Below are positions 54,507 to 64,000 of a stretch of DNA of 64,000 bases, in pieces. The DNA is taken from NCBI GenBank assembly GCA_030272155.1, contig CP126198.1, forward strand, positions 1,922,001 to 1,986,000. Reading direction: 5' to 3'. Under the pieces are notes generated by a model, which was not told the origin of the DNA, searched no databases, and saw only the letters and a program-made list of their open reading frames with translations. The stretch comes from Tetradesmus obliquus (taxonomy: Eukaryota > Chlorophyta > Chlorophyceae > Sphaeropleales > Scenedesmaceae). The position numbers and the translations under genes are program-made. Each line of letters begins with the position of its first letter. Positions within the stretch are counted from its first letter, which is position 1.

Positions 54507-55164
54507 GCTGCGCAGCCCACCTTGCTTGTCCAGCAGTACGAAGCAGGGGACACTCTCTATCTCATAGTTGATCATCTGCACGTCACACACGCAGCTGCAG
54601 TAGGATGTGGTGCAACCTGCAACGCTCCTTAAACGACCTACAACTTGTGTGGCAGCAAGTTGAGGAGGGCCGTAGACAGCAGGACAGCATCACAGTGCAT
54701 GTTGTGCTGAGCCTACATGCAGCGGTGCATCACCACGTCAGCTGAGAAGTAGTGCGCTGCGTTGCAAGCGGAAGATTTGCTCGCTCTGCTGCAGCTACAT
54801 ACTGCTGCTGTGACTGACTTGGCTGTGCTGCTGCTGCTGCTTATGATGATGATCAATATCTTTGCTGCAAGCAGTCACTTACCTCAGGAGCCCACTTGGC
54901 TTGGTCATCCGTGCACACACTAGCGAAATTGAGCCAGCTGCTGCACCTTTCTCGCTCCTGCGGCACGGAAAGGAGTGAACACCGTCACATGCACATTCAT
55001 GTTGCTACTGCTGCATGGAATAGCCTCGAAGACCTTTTGAGCCAGTGCCGCGCACCTGTTCTACGGTAGGCGCCACAGATCGACAAAGCAAGCACTTTGA
55101 GGAGTAGAAGTAGACCACACTCTGCTTGGTGTCACCAAGTGCCTCGCACAAACCCCGTTCGTCT
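54430..55164 (-). CDS. Thioredoxin-fold protein, ends unresolved
   Basis: Internal exons 55164-55056, 54957-54883 and 54575-54521 join in phase; a further exon probably begins near 54451 (GKPEAVAAL). The first has SVVYFYSSKCLLCRSVAPT, a beta-strand leading to a CxxC motif (CLLC) at the thioredoxin active-site position. The third has NYEIESVPCFVLLDKQG, including the conserved cis-proline loop (VP) and following strand. Between them lies an unusual segment with a cysteine and two tryptophans. CLLC is atypical compared with CGPC, so a redox role is likely but the partner unknown. Neither the start exon (maybe 55200-55850) nor the 3' end is certain. Confidence 0.65.
54468..54508 (-). repeat. Triplet tract at the start of a thioredoxin-like intron
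   Basis: On the sense strand this reads (CAG)n and lies just after the probable donor at 54520, an exception to the CTG trend. If unspliced it would read poly-serine. Confidence 0.75.
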
Positions 55165-58100
55165 CTGCACAAGATCAGGGCGACACAGCAAGACAAAAGG
55201 GCACTTGAGAACTACTTCGACAGTTTGTTGACGCCGCGATTGCGGATATGCCTTACTGCACGCGCTGGCAGTGCCACAGCGTCCAATGCCTACCTGCCGC
55301 TGCTGTCCTTATCTGGCAAGTCAAAGAACATGTGGAAGCAGAGATGGAAGCATGCACTTGGAAAACACAGTAAGAGCAACGGGCCGGGCAGCGACTGGTG
55401 CTAGCGTTGTATACACTCAGGGCAGTGACAGGGTGCAGCACTGCAGGCTCTTGCTGTACAGCTGTCACATGACAACACTGTTTGTCATGATGTGCCTGCT
55501 GCCCAGCCATGGCAAGCCATGTGTTCAAAATCTGATCAGCTCAAATGAAGGGTGATAGATTGCAGAGCAGGTAGTTGAGATGTGTCACCTGGCAGCCCAG
55601 TGTGGTAGCTGGAACGCTTCCAGCGGAACGCCAGCTGTGCGGGCGTTTTAAAAGTTTCAACGTAACAGTTTGTGTAGACAAGTTGATTTGATATTCGTTA
55701 TCAGGGCCACTGCACATATCCCTTCCGCAGGGAACACAAGCAACACAAAGTATCCTGGCATGAAGTGAACAGCATCCCTCCTCCTCCAACCCAACACACC
55801 GAGACACGCTGGCGTCTACATAAGAGCGCAAGGTGAGGACAGCAGAGGACATGCAGAAAAGCTGTTGTCGCAGCTAATACAGAGTACAGTAAGGATAAGG
55901 ACAGGGAGACACCTGTTGTCTGTATGTCAAAAGACACGTGCAATGGAAGCCTGCACTAATCATGATGCGCGCGCTGTTGCCCAAACCAGAAACCCGAACC
56001 CTGTGCCACACCAATGTGTGCAGCCACAGCATGTTCCGTTGAAATAGCTTGCACTTGAGACCTCAACATTATGCCATACTGCAGTTAAGGATCCTCGCTT
56101 CACTCTGGGGAGACATTGCAAGACAACGCTGCAGCGATTCTCGTGCACTCGAAACCAGGCTGGCACTCGGCGCATACAGCAGCAGAAGCTGTTGTGACAC
56201 GTACATGGGCAAGTTTCTGTGCGTGCACAACATGATTATCCATTCAATCACGATTGAGTCGTGACTGTACGCCGCGGCGGCTGCCGCCAACACTACTGTA
56301 GCATATTTACCACACCATGCACAATCGACATCGCCCCGGCCCATTCCATTACCAGATAAGGTCAGGTGGGGTTCTATTGACCGCAATACTGTATGGGATC
56401 AACCAACCAGAGACTGGACTGGAGAGTCCTGACAAGCTCGCCAGTTCTTGTAACGACTTCGCAGCACCCACCCCACAGTGTCACAACAACAAGCCACTGC
56501 AGGCAGTGCAGCAGGCATGCGCAGGAGCCATAAGCGGCACTTGTGTGGGTTCAGCTGAGCACACGCGCCGCTGCTAGAAACGCAACACACAAGGGCGGCG
56601 TTGTCAGACAGACAGCCATGCAGCCGCCCGCGCGCCATGTGCCCATCGCTTAACCAAGCCAGGCTCACGCCATACACTTTTGATGCGGGCCGCCGACAAG
56701 ACGCAGCAGACTATGTACAGCATCAGGCACGCCACGCCTGCGCGCCAGCGCCCCGCCGCGGCCACATAGACGCAGCACACGAGTTCAAGGCAGTGTGCGG
56801 TTTGTGTGCGCGGCCAGAATGCATCTGTACTGGTATACAGCCACCCACGCAGCTGCTGCGCGCTGAGCGGCAATTGGGGGCCCAGCCTGCAAAGCAACAG
56901 CTAGCCTGTGCCTGCTGCCACCCACAGCCCCTGGCCACCAGGAACAGATAGCGAGCCAACATGGAGAAAAACCTGGACGTCTCTAGAACACAACACAGCC
57001 ACAAGAGCGAAACACGCGCCGACCACAATTGCTATGGCAGCAACGCAGCAAGCAGCAGCCGCGTGCTGCGTGCCGCCATGCCTGTGTGGATAAGTGATGA
57101 GAGCCGACAAAAGCACCGCACCAGCCACACAGCAAACACCACTCGCATCAACAGGACAGGAGGAAACAGGGAGGCACGCTTTGCTGCTGCTGTAGCTATC
57201 CGCAGCACACTCGAGCCGCTGCAGGTGTCTCCCGCACACACAGTGCAGTAAAAATGGAGCCGTTCCCATAGGCATACATCCGGCCAAACGGTTGCATTGG
57301 GTTCAGCCTTGCGACTCGCAACCAGATCAGCACGCACTGCTGCTGCAAACCACAGAACAAGCAGTGCAGCCGCGGTCGGGACACGCCTTATGTCATAATG
57401 ACAACGGAACCAGCACAACCCACATCCACTGCTAACAACCCTACGGAACCCCGGGAAAGCAACTGGATAGCAGTGTGTGATTGCTGTCATAAACGAGGAG
57501 CTCAAGAACCCCGCATAAGAAGAAACACGCCACGCACACACACAGCCACATGCAGGCGCGCTAGGAACGCTGCGTGGCAATGCATGTGTCGAGACCCCCG
57601 CAAATAAGAAACACGCATCAGCAAGCACACTGCCACATGCATACACACTACCGCCGCGTGGCAATGTGCATGCGCATTTGCAGCCGGGTGCGCGCAACAG
57701 GCCACGCGCCTGCCCACCAACAGAAAGGGCAGCACGCACCAGCCACACAACCAAGCCTTCTTTGGTACACACCATGATGCCACGCCTTGCAAACAAGTCA
57801 AGACTAGCAAGACTAGGGAACAACTTCTACTCAACCAGCAGGCCGCAAGCTGAGAGGCAGCAGCACTTTGCTGCAGTGACACCGCAATGACAGCCCCCAA
57901 CAGACAAGCCTGCTGGTGAACCAACTGTCCATAAACCTAGGCCGTTCAGTCACCAAGCATCCCCTTGGCCTCATGCAGCAGATGCAGGCGCAACATACCG
58001 CACGCAGAGCAGCAGCCACTTCGCAGCCCCAGCAGGGCCGATCTGCTTGTGTGCAATGCAAGGTGGATATGATATACCTACGGCAATGCACTGTTTTTTG

Positions 58101-58301
58101 CTGCCTAATCGCCAATGAACCCAACGCAAGCAGATACGCCACAAGCAGCCACACACTACTGTACAACACAGCAGCAGTGGTCTGTGTTGGGAGTTCAAGT
58201 CTCAGCAGTGGCAACAATGTAGTTGGCATGCACCAAGCTCTCCTCTCTCAGCTGCTTAACTTCACAGTGCCAAAACAGTGAACAGTGCCAAAACAGTGAA
58301 C
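55165..58301. other. Unassigned interval
   Basis: Probably contains missing 5' exons of the thioredoxin-like gene. The plus strand is AC-rich through 56500-57900. The long minus frame 57032-57823 has no recognisable domain and biased composition, so I did not call it. No RNA gene or mobile element seen. At 58264-58300 a 17-base unit (CAGTGCCAAAACAGTGA) is duplicated. Confidence 0.4.
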
Positions 58302-58306
58302 TTACA
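58302..58306 (-). terminator. Polyadenylation signal of the CCCH gene
   Basis: TGTAA on the minus strand about 410 bases after the stop. Confidence 0.45.
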
Positions 58307-58712
58307 GTTGCCATACGCCATGCGAGCTGCAGGCACAGCACAGCTGCAACTGCTGTCCTGGCACACAAGAGCGCCACACTGGCACCATCACTCAGCACGG
58401 CACAGCAGCACACCACACGCGCATCCAGCACTTGATACAGCTGCGAGGCATAGGGATGCGCATGCGCACTGGTTGGGCCAAGCACATGCGCATCAAAAGG
58501 ACACACCACACCGTTGCACATACTTGACAGGCGAGTACAGAGGGCACCAGTCATGCTCAGCTTCCACAAGCCAGCGCAGCCAAGCATACTAGCTGTATAC
58601 AGCTCTGTCACCAGCTGCTGCAAACAACAGCAGCAATCAAGTGCTTTATCCACCGCAGCATGACGCTGGCAAGGCACAGACCGGCCATGCCATGCACCAC
58701 ACGCCTCTCTGC

Positions 58713-60802
58713 CTAAGCGCCTGGGGCCTCCACTGCCAGCATGCCAGCCAGCAGCTGCTGAACAGTCTGCTCAGGCAGCGTTGACAGCAGCTGCGCCATG
58801 CGTGCATTGGCTGCTCCAGGCTGCTGCTGCTGCTGCATCCCACTCACACTCATGTCACAGCCCATTGCAGGCCTGGCGAGTCCTGGGGGGCCGCCATACG
58901 CGCCAGCACTGTCCAGCTGCAGCCACTGATCGACCATGTTGCCACCACCAAGCATATTAGGCATGGGCAGCGCACCCTGCATCTGCGCTGCTGCTGGCAC
59001 ACAGCTAAAGCCTGCCGCAGTGCCAGCCATGCAGCCGTATGCTGCGTTGCGCTGCTGTGCTGCTGCCAGCATGCTGTTAGCTACCCACTGGTCCTGCAGG
59101 TGGTTGACTGCCACTGGTGCTGCAGCAGGTGCCAGCATCCAGCCATTCATGAGGTGTGTGCCTGCTGCTGCTGCTGGCATGGCTGCCACGCCCTGGGCAA
59201 AGCCCATTGCATTGCTTGCAGCATCCAGGTACACCAGCTGCTGCTGAGGCAGCACGCTGTTACACTGCATGTTGGCTGCTGGCAGCTGCTGCTGCAGCAT
59301 GCCGCCGCTGCTGCCGCCAAGCCACAGCGCGGGCGCTGTGTTTGCTGCGATGTTCACAGCATCGGCGGCCAGCAGTGCTGCATTGGTGTTGCCCTGCAGC
59401 TGCATCTCCAGCATCGCTGCCTGCTGCTGACTCAGCACCATGCCTGCAGTGAAAGCAGAGCCCAGGCCATCACGCACAGCTGCACTGCAGGGGCTGCCGC
59501 GGACAGGCATGGCTGCCTCGCTGCCGCATGGGCTGCTCAGGTTGGCTGCTGCCGACTTGACATCACCGGCATCACTGCTGGCGCTGTGCACGCTGCTAGC
59601 CACGTTGCTGGCGGCGCTGACGCTGCCGCACTGCGAGGTGTGTGCAGAGGGGACGGTGCCGTCTGCTGCCAGCTGGCTGAGCTGCTGCGCTGCTACTGCT
59701 GCGGCAGTGTCCAGCTTGCTGTAAGGGGTCACGCGCAGCTCTGCCTCGCTGTGTGCGAAGAAGCACACGGGGCGGCGGCAGTTGCCGCCGAGGCTGCAGA
59801 GCTTGGTGCGGAAGCGGCCAGGGTGCAGCCACAGCTCAAAGTGGCCGTGGGCGTACTTGCAGGTGGTGCCAAAGGGGCATTTCTGCAGACAGCAGCAGCA
59901 GCAGCGCAGGCATACTCAGCAGATAGAAAGGAACAGGAACGTTGCAAAGCAAAGGAGCAAAACAGGCCAAGATCTGGAATGCCAGGCATCATCTGGCGCT
60001 GTAACTCCCACCAAGTGGCAAGTGCTGTGTCATGCTGCCAACGGACACATGAAAAGAGCATGATCTGCGAGCTACAGCATTAAGATTATCTGCTGCATGC
60101 TTGCAAAACAACCCCCTAAGAAGTAGCTTGCACTCACCTCCTTCAAGTCTGTGCTGTGCTGGGTGCTGCCACACATGAATGGCAGGTACGCGCTGGGATG
60201 GCGGCGCTCAGAGGACTCGCCGGGATGTGCAAAGGGGCAGGTTGCATAGTCATGCCGCCAGGTCTTGTCGCATGGTACAACCTGTGGCGTAGCAGGTGCA
60301 GCAGGTGCAGAAGCGTGAGAACCAACCCGCATCCATGGGCAGTTCGTTTGTATGGGCAAGGCAGACAGATGATGACAACGAAATCACGCCGCATTCTGGC
60401 TGCGGGGGCCTTCAAAATGCATAAATGCCATGAGCAACGTCGTGTCACCTCTGCTGTTGAGGTGCTGGCATTCCGTTGCTAATGTGGACTACGCACGATG
60501 ACACGTAGCTGGTGTGAGCTGGCGGGCAGGCAAGGTACCTCGTGCTGGCTGATTCGTTACGAAAACATAGCAACGTAGAAACTGAAGCGCTATTGAGGCT
60601 GCAGCTGCCAGCTTTGCTGAGAGGGAGTCAGCCCCAGCTGCTCGCCACCGCAGGACGGCGGCCTGGGCTTCAAGCTTACCTTGTAGGTAAATTGTAAGAA
60701 CTCATCGTCCCATTGCTGAGTCCTGGCGCCAGCTTGCTGCTTTGCGCTCCTGGGCTGCACAAGCGCCCCGTTTGGCACGTCCAGGGGCAGTCCGCGACAC
60801 AT
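58713..60802 (-). CDS. Tandem CCCH zinc-finger protein (plant RR-TZF type)
   Basis: Exons 60802-60680, 60281-60138 and 59882-58713 join in phase to 478 residues. The family binds RNA and regulates mRNA stability or translation in cytoplasmic granules. Visible: a leading helix ([10 protein letters not shown]); C-X5-H-X4-C-X3-H in [17 protein letters not shown] followed by GESSERRHP; a middle finger [21 protein letters not shown]; and C-X5-C-X4-C-X3-H in [16 protein letters not shown]. These spacings are diagnostic of the plant RR-TZF layout. The remaining roughly 310 residues are A/Q/G/M-rich and disordered, with repeated AAAxAxM stretches, like activation or prion-like tails. Introns are clean apart from a short CAG run near 59890. 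Start at 60802 is the first ATG before the leading helix. Confidence 0.93.
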
Positions 60803-62584
60803 CGTATTGGTATTGAAGCTGTTTCCAGCAATCAAGGAAGTTGAAAAAGCGGTGGCGAGGTGGGCTGAGCAACAGCCGAGGGACACACGTTCAAAGGCAA
60901 GGATGGATACCCATGCATGTAAACTCGGCAGTGGTGAAACTTCTACAGCCTTTATACTGTGCGAGAAAGACTGGACACCATGCTCAAGTAAGTGCTGCAA
61001 ACAGGGCGACAACTGGTTGTCAAGGGGCTGGTACCCATATCGTCATCTGGGGTGAGGGATTTCTCACCGTGTAAGCTATGCTAACGGCGAGGGCGTAATC
61101 GATCCCAACTCGTATATTTTTTATGTTGAGAGCAGCATCATGCCACGCTCAGCACGTTCAACACACCATCAGTTGTGAGTGCAGCGAGTACGGCTGCCTG
61201 GTCTGCCCGGCGCTGTCAGCCTCAACGGGCAGAACACGCCTTTTAATCACGCTGTCACGAATGTTTGGGAAGCTCGGGAGAAGGGTGTGATAATCGTTGT
61301 GCGTGTTGGGGTGGGGGTGCATTTTGGGTGATTGGTCATCAGACTGGCAGCCAGGTGACACACCATTGCCCACTCGGCCAGCAAGCAGCCTGCAAGTCCA
61401 AGTCTGCCGCAAACGGGTTGTCGACCTGTTCGTGGCTAGATCCTGCAAGCGTAGCAATGGCTGTGCTCGCTGCATCTCATTTCCTGCAAGCTGTGTGCTG
61501 CCCAAGCCAGCCACCACAGCGGCGATCTGTCAGCAACAGCAGTAGACAGCAGTAAACTATAACCTCTGCAAGCACAGCCATTGCTGCATCTCATTTCCTG
61601 CAAGCTGTCTGCTGCCCAAGCCAGCCACCACAGCGTGATCTGTCAGCAACAGCAGTAAACAGCAGTATAATTTTACCTCGGCCCATGGCCCTGCAGCTAC
61701 ACTGCATGCAGCATCGCAACAAGTGTTGGCTTTAAGCCAAGTTGGTGCTGATGCTGCCGATAGTTTGCACTGGCAGTTATACTGGCCTGACCACAGCAAG
61801 CAGCTGCCTGTGCAGCAGTACATTTTTAGCAGTACCGTTTGCTGTAGTGCAGCCTTGCTGATCGTCCACACGATGCTGGCAGCGCCAGCAGTGATCAGAA
61901 GCCCTGCAGTCACCGTGACTCAGTGACTGAGTTACTCGCCGACAAGGGCTACACATGGCAGGATGATCCCTTCAAATCAATAGATGATTTCAGGTTTGCT
62001 GCTGCACATCATTTGATGATGTAAATAGGACGATTCTAAGCATAGTAAAAGCATAACTGCGCACCTTCAAGCAAGGCTGGTCCAGAAGCCCCTGATGTCA
62101 CCATGTATGTGCCTGATTGACCGTGCATGGCACGATGCCACTTGCCAGCACACTCCCTACACATTCCCAACACACACACGCGCATGCACTGCGCAAACCA
62201 CACCCAGGACCACCATGTCAACAGCAGGCACACGCTGCAACATGGCATGCAGGAGCCGTGAAGATCTGTCTCGTACCAGCTAACCACAGAGAACCAAATT
62301 CACAATGAAATACTCAATGATCAGCCAGTACACTGCCCGTGTCTTACGGACGCAATACCCGACAAGCATGTTTGGGCAGGGCATGACTCATCACGAGTCC
62401 GAGTCGTGACGCAGCGCGGTCCCTGCTGCCGCAACTGCTGCAGCAAGGCAGCCTGCAAGCACTGGCGGCCCAGCTCCCACCATGCAGATGTAAAGCAACC
62501 CTAGACCAAAGCATGATTCAAAAACTACAGCCATGCTGCTCGCAGCCAAAACTCAAAAAGAAACCTGGCAGTGCATGCATGGCC
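60803..62584. other. Spacer between CCCH and malic enzyme genes
   Basis: Holds the CCCH promoter and malic enzyme 3' UTR. 61445-61560 and 61565-61680 form a diverged tandem duplication of about 115 bases (shared CTGCATCTCATTTCCTGCAA). Small open frames only; no gene supported. Confidence 0.5.
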
Positions 62585-62752
62585 TTACATGCTGGTCCTC
62601 AGCGCTAGGTCAGCCAGGGTGCGCTTGTACTGCACAATGTCTATGTCTGCCAGCCGCGCGACGCCTGTGGCTATTGCCGCCTCCACCACTGCCCCAGCCA
62701 CCTCCGGCAGCAGCCGCTCATCAAAGGGCTTGGGGATGATGTAGCTGAAGGG

Positions 62753-62789
<37 letters not shown>

Positions 62790-63518
62790 GCGGCAGCAGC
62801 AGAAGTGAGGGGGAGGTTATGCTACAGCAGCAGTGACGCAGCAGGAGCAGAGGCTGGTGACTCTGGCAACAAACTGCCGACAAGTAGCATAAGGCAAACA
62901 GCAGCAGCCTTCGTCAGAGACCAACACCACAACACAACTAAGGACGTGAGCAGTGCGGCAAATGTGTGAGGCTGAACACAACAGCAGCTTGCACACTCAC
63001 TGCTTGCCGAACACCACTGGCGCGTTGCCGCCCTCGCCCTCCGCTGCTGTGTAGAAGCAGCCTTCCCCATACGACTTGCGCCGCGTGTGGTGCTGCTTGC
63101 CGCTGCCAGTGTGCCGGTGGTGCCCTTTGGGTGGCGACCCGCTCCTGCCTCCTGCTGCTGCTGGGGTGTCTGGTGGTGGATTCTGCTGGCTCGTGCCGCT
63201 GCTGGCTGTGCTGCTAGCTATGCCGCTGCTCTCAGCAGCAGCTGCCGACACATCTGTGCTGAGAGTACTGCTGGTAGTGCTGCCGTTTGCCGCAGCACCA
63301 GCTTGCTGCTCACTCTGCTGCTGCTGCTGCTGCTGTGGTGCTGCACCTGCTGCTGCTGTTGCTGCTGCTGCTGCTGTGGCGAGCTGGATGAGGTCTCCTG
63401 CTGATGGCGAGCGGCGCTTCATGACTGGCCGCTTTGCTAGTGCGGCGATGGCGTAGGTGGCTGCTCGCTTCATCTCCTCATTCACGGCACTGAGGGGCAG
63501 GGCATGTATGCACAGCAG

Positions 63519-63566
<48 letters not shown>

Positions 63567-64000
63567 CTGAGTCAGCAGGTGCAAGTCCAACAGGTGCAAG
63601 TAACATTGAGCTGAGTATGCCTTACGAGGCTGCTTGCTTCATCTCCTCGTTGACAGCGCTGAGGGGACAGAGCATGTATGCACAGCAGCACGCGCAGCAG
63701 CTAGCTGAGTCAGCAGGCACGGATTATGTGACATCTAAGGAGCATCAAGTGCGTAACAAACGACAACAAGCGGCAAATGACAAACAGCAAAAAATACCAG
63801 CCCCACCACTCACCGCGCCCTGCAGTCCAGCGCTCCCTTGAAGATGTAAGGGAAGGCGCACACATTGTTAAACCCAAACTACAACACACCAGCAGCAGCA
63901 CATACAACCGGGTCTTCAGACAAACATGAACTCACCGCGCCCTGCAGTCCAGCGCTCCCCTGAAGATGTAAGGGAAGGCACACACGTTGTTGATCTGGTT
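62585..64000 (-). CDS. Malic enzyme, bacterial MaeB-like, C-terminal part
   Basis: Oxidative decarboxylation of malate to pyruvate with NAD(P). Exons 63936-64000 (open at the window end), 63001-63489 and 62585-62744 join in phase. Landmarks: [19 protein letters not shown] and [16 protein letters not shown], which in bacterial malic enzymes follow the cofactor domain, and [17 protein letters not shown] with VAEAA-like [11 protein letters not shown] near the end. The YIIPKPFD motif is typical of bacterial MaeB/SfcA enzymes rather than of plant or animal ones, suggesting a bacterial origin. Between NEEMK and YIIPKP there is an insertion of about 130 residues rich in A, S, Q and G that bacterial enzymes lack. 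No phosphotransacetylase domain follows. Edge copies of two exons lie in the introns. Confidence 0.85.
62751..62802 (-). repeat. CTG tract before the last malic enzyme exon
   Basis: Sense (CTG)n with CCG interruption, then CCCCCTTCAG, the acceptor of the exon at 62744. Confidence 0.88.
63300..63385 (-). repeat. Coding CAG tracts in malic enzyme insertion
   Basis: On the sense strand these read CAG/GCA and encode poly-Q and poly-A within the extra loop. Confidence 0.8.
63519..63665 (-). repeat. CTG tract and acceptor-side copy of a malic enzyme exon
   Basis: Sense (CTG)n at 63519-63563 lies about 30 bases before the acceptor at 63490. Upstream, near 63625-63665, a copy of the exon start ([11 protein letters not shown]) with its CTCAG acceptor ends in a stop after a few codons. 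Confidence 0.85.
63805..63885 (-). repeat. Donor-side copy of a malic enzyme exon
   Basis: Repeats [18 protein letters not shown] and the GTGAG donor, about 130 bases downstream in transcript sense of the real exon end at 63936. Confidence 0.9.

Noticed and set aside
57032..57823. 263-codon open frame on the minus strand
   Set aside because: No recognisable domain, biased composition (C/A/R/V/L), no splice or start context. Open frames this long arise by chance in this GC-rich, repeat-poor stretch.

Overview
This window is nuclear DNA of a green alga, most likely a chlorophyte of the Chlamydomonadales/Sphaeropleales type. The support is short, phase-consistent exons with GT...AG introns in every gene, TGTAA polyadenylation signals after several stop codons, plant-type protein families (ARIADNE ligase, RR-TZF CCCH protein, plastid proteins, ABCA half transporter), and very abundant CAG/CTG triplet tracts. 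The species cannot be named from the sequence. Exon structures were rebuilt by hand from splice motifs, codon phase and protein-family knowledge.

Layout: ABCA transporter (+, 5' truncated by the window, ends 4688); COG5, Golgi tether subunit (-, 15599 to 5538, 12 exons); alpha/beta hydrolase (+, 16225-18836), divergent from COG5; pentameric ligand-gated channel-like protein (+, 19741-26628); equilibrative nucleoside transporter (+, 27642-35592); ARIADNE-type RBR E3 ligase (-, 42476 to 37574); conserved plastid single-pass protein (-, 45350 to 44678, 3' end unresolved); coiled-coil protein (+, 45850-49942); PI31-like proteasome regulator with a C-terminal membrane helix (-, 54012 to 51313); thioredoxin-fold protein (-, about 55164 to 54430, both ends unresolved); tandem CCCH zinc-finger protein (-, 60802 to 58713); bacterial-type malic enzyme (-, 5' end beyond the window, stop at 62585). 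The genes look like unrelated housekeeping functions, with no pathway cluster.

The striking feature is intron architecture. Most genes carry extra, incomplete copies of their own exon edges inside the introns. Copies of an exon's acceptor side (intron end plus exon start) lie upstream of the intact exon. Copies of its donor side (exon end plus intron start) lie downstream. Many such arrays contain long triplet tracts. Intronic tracts mostly read (CTG)n on the sense strand and often end at the CAG acceptor, whereas tracts inside coding exons read (CAG)n on the sense strand. Two dispersed repeat families and a probable insertion in an ENT intron are also present. The intervals 42498-44677, 55165-58712 and 60803-62584 hold no gene I could support.
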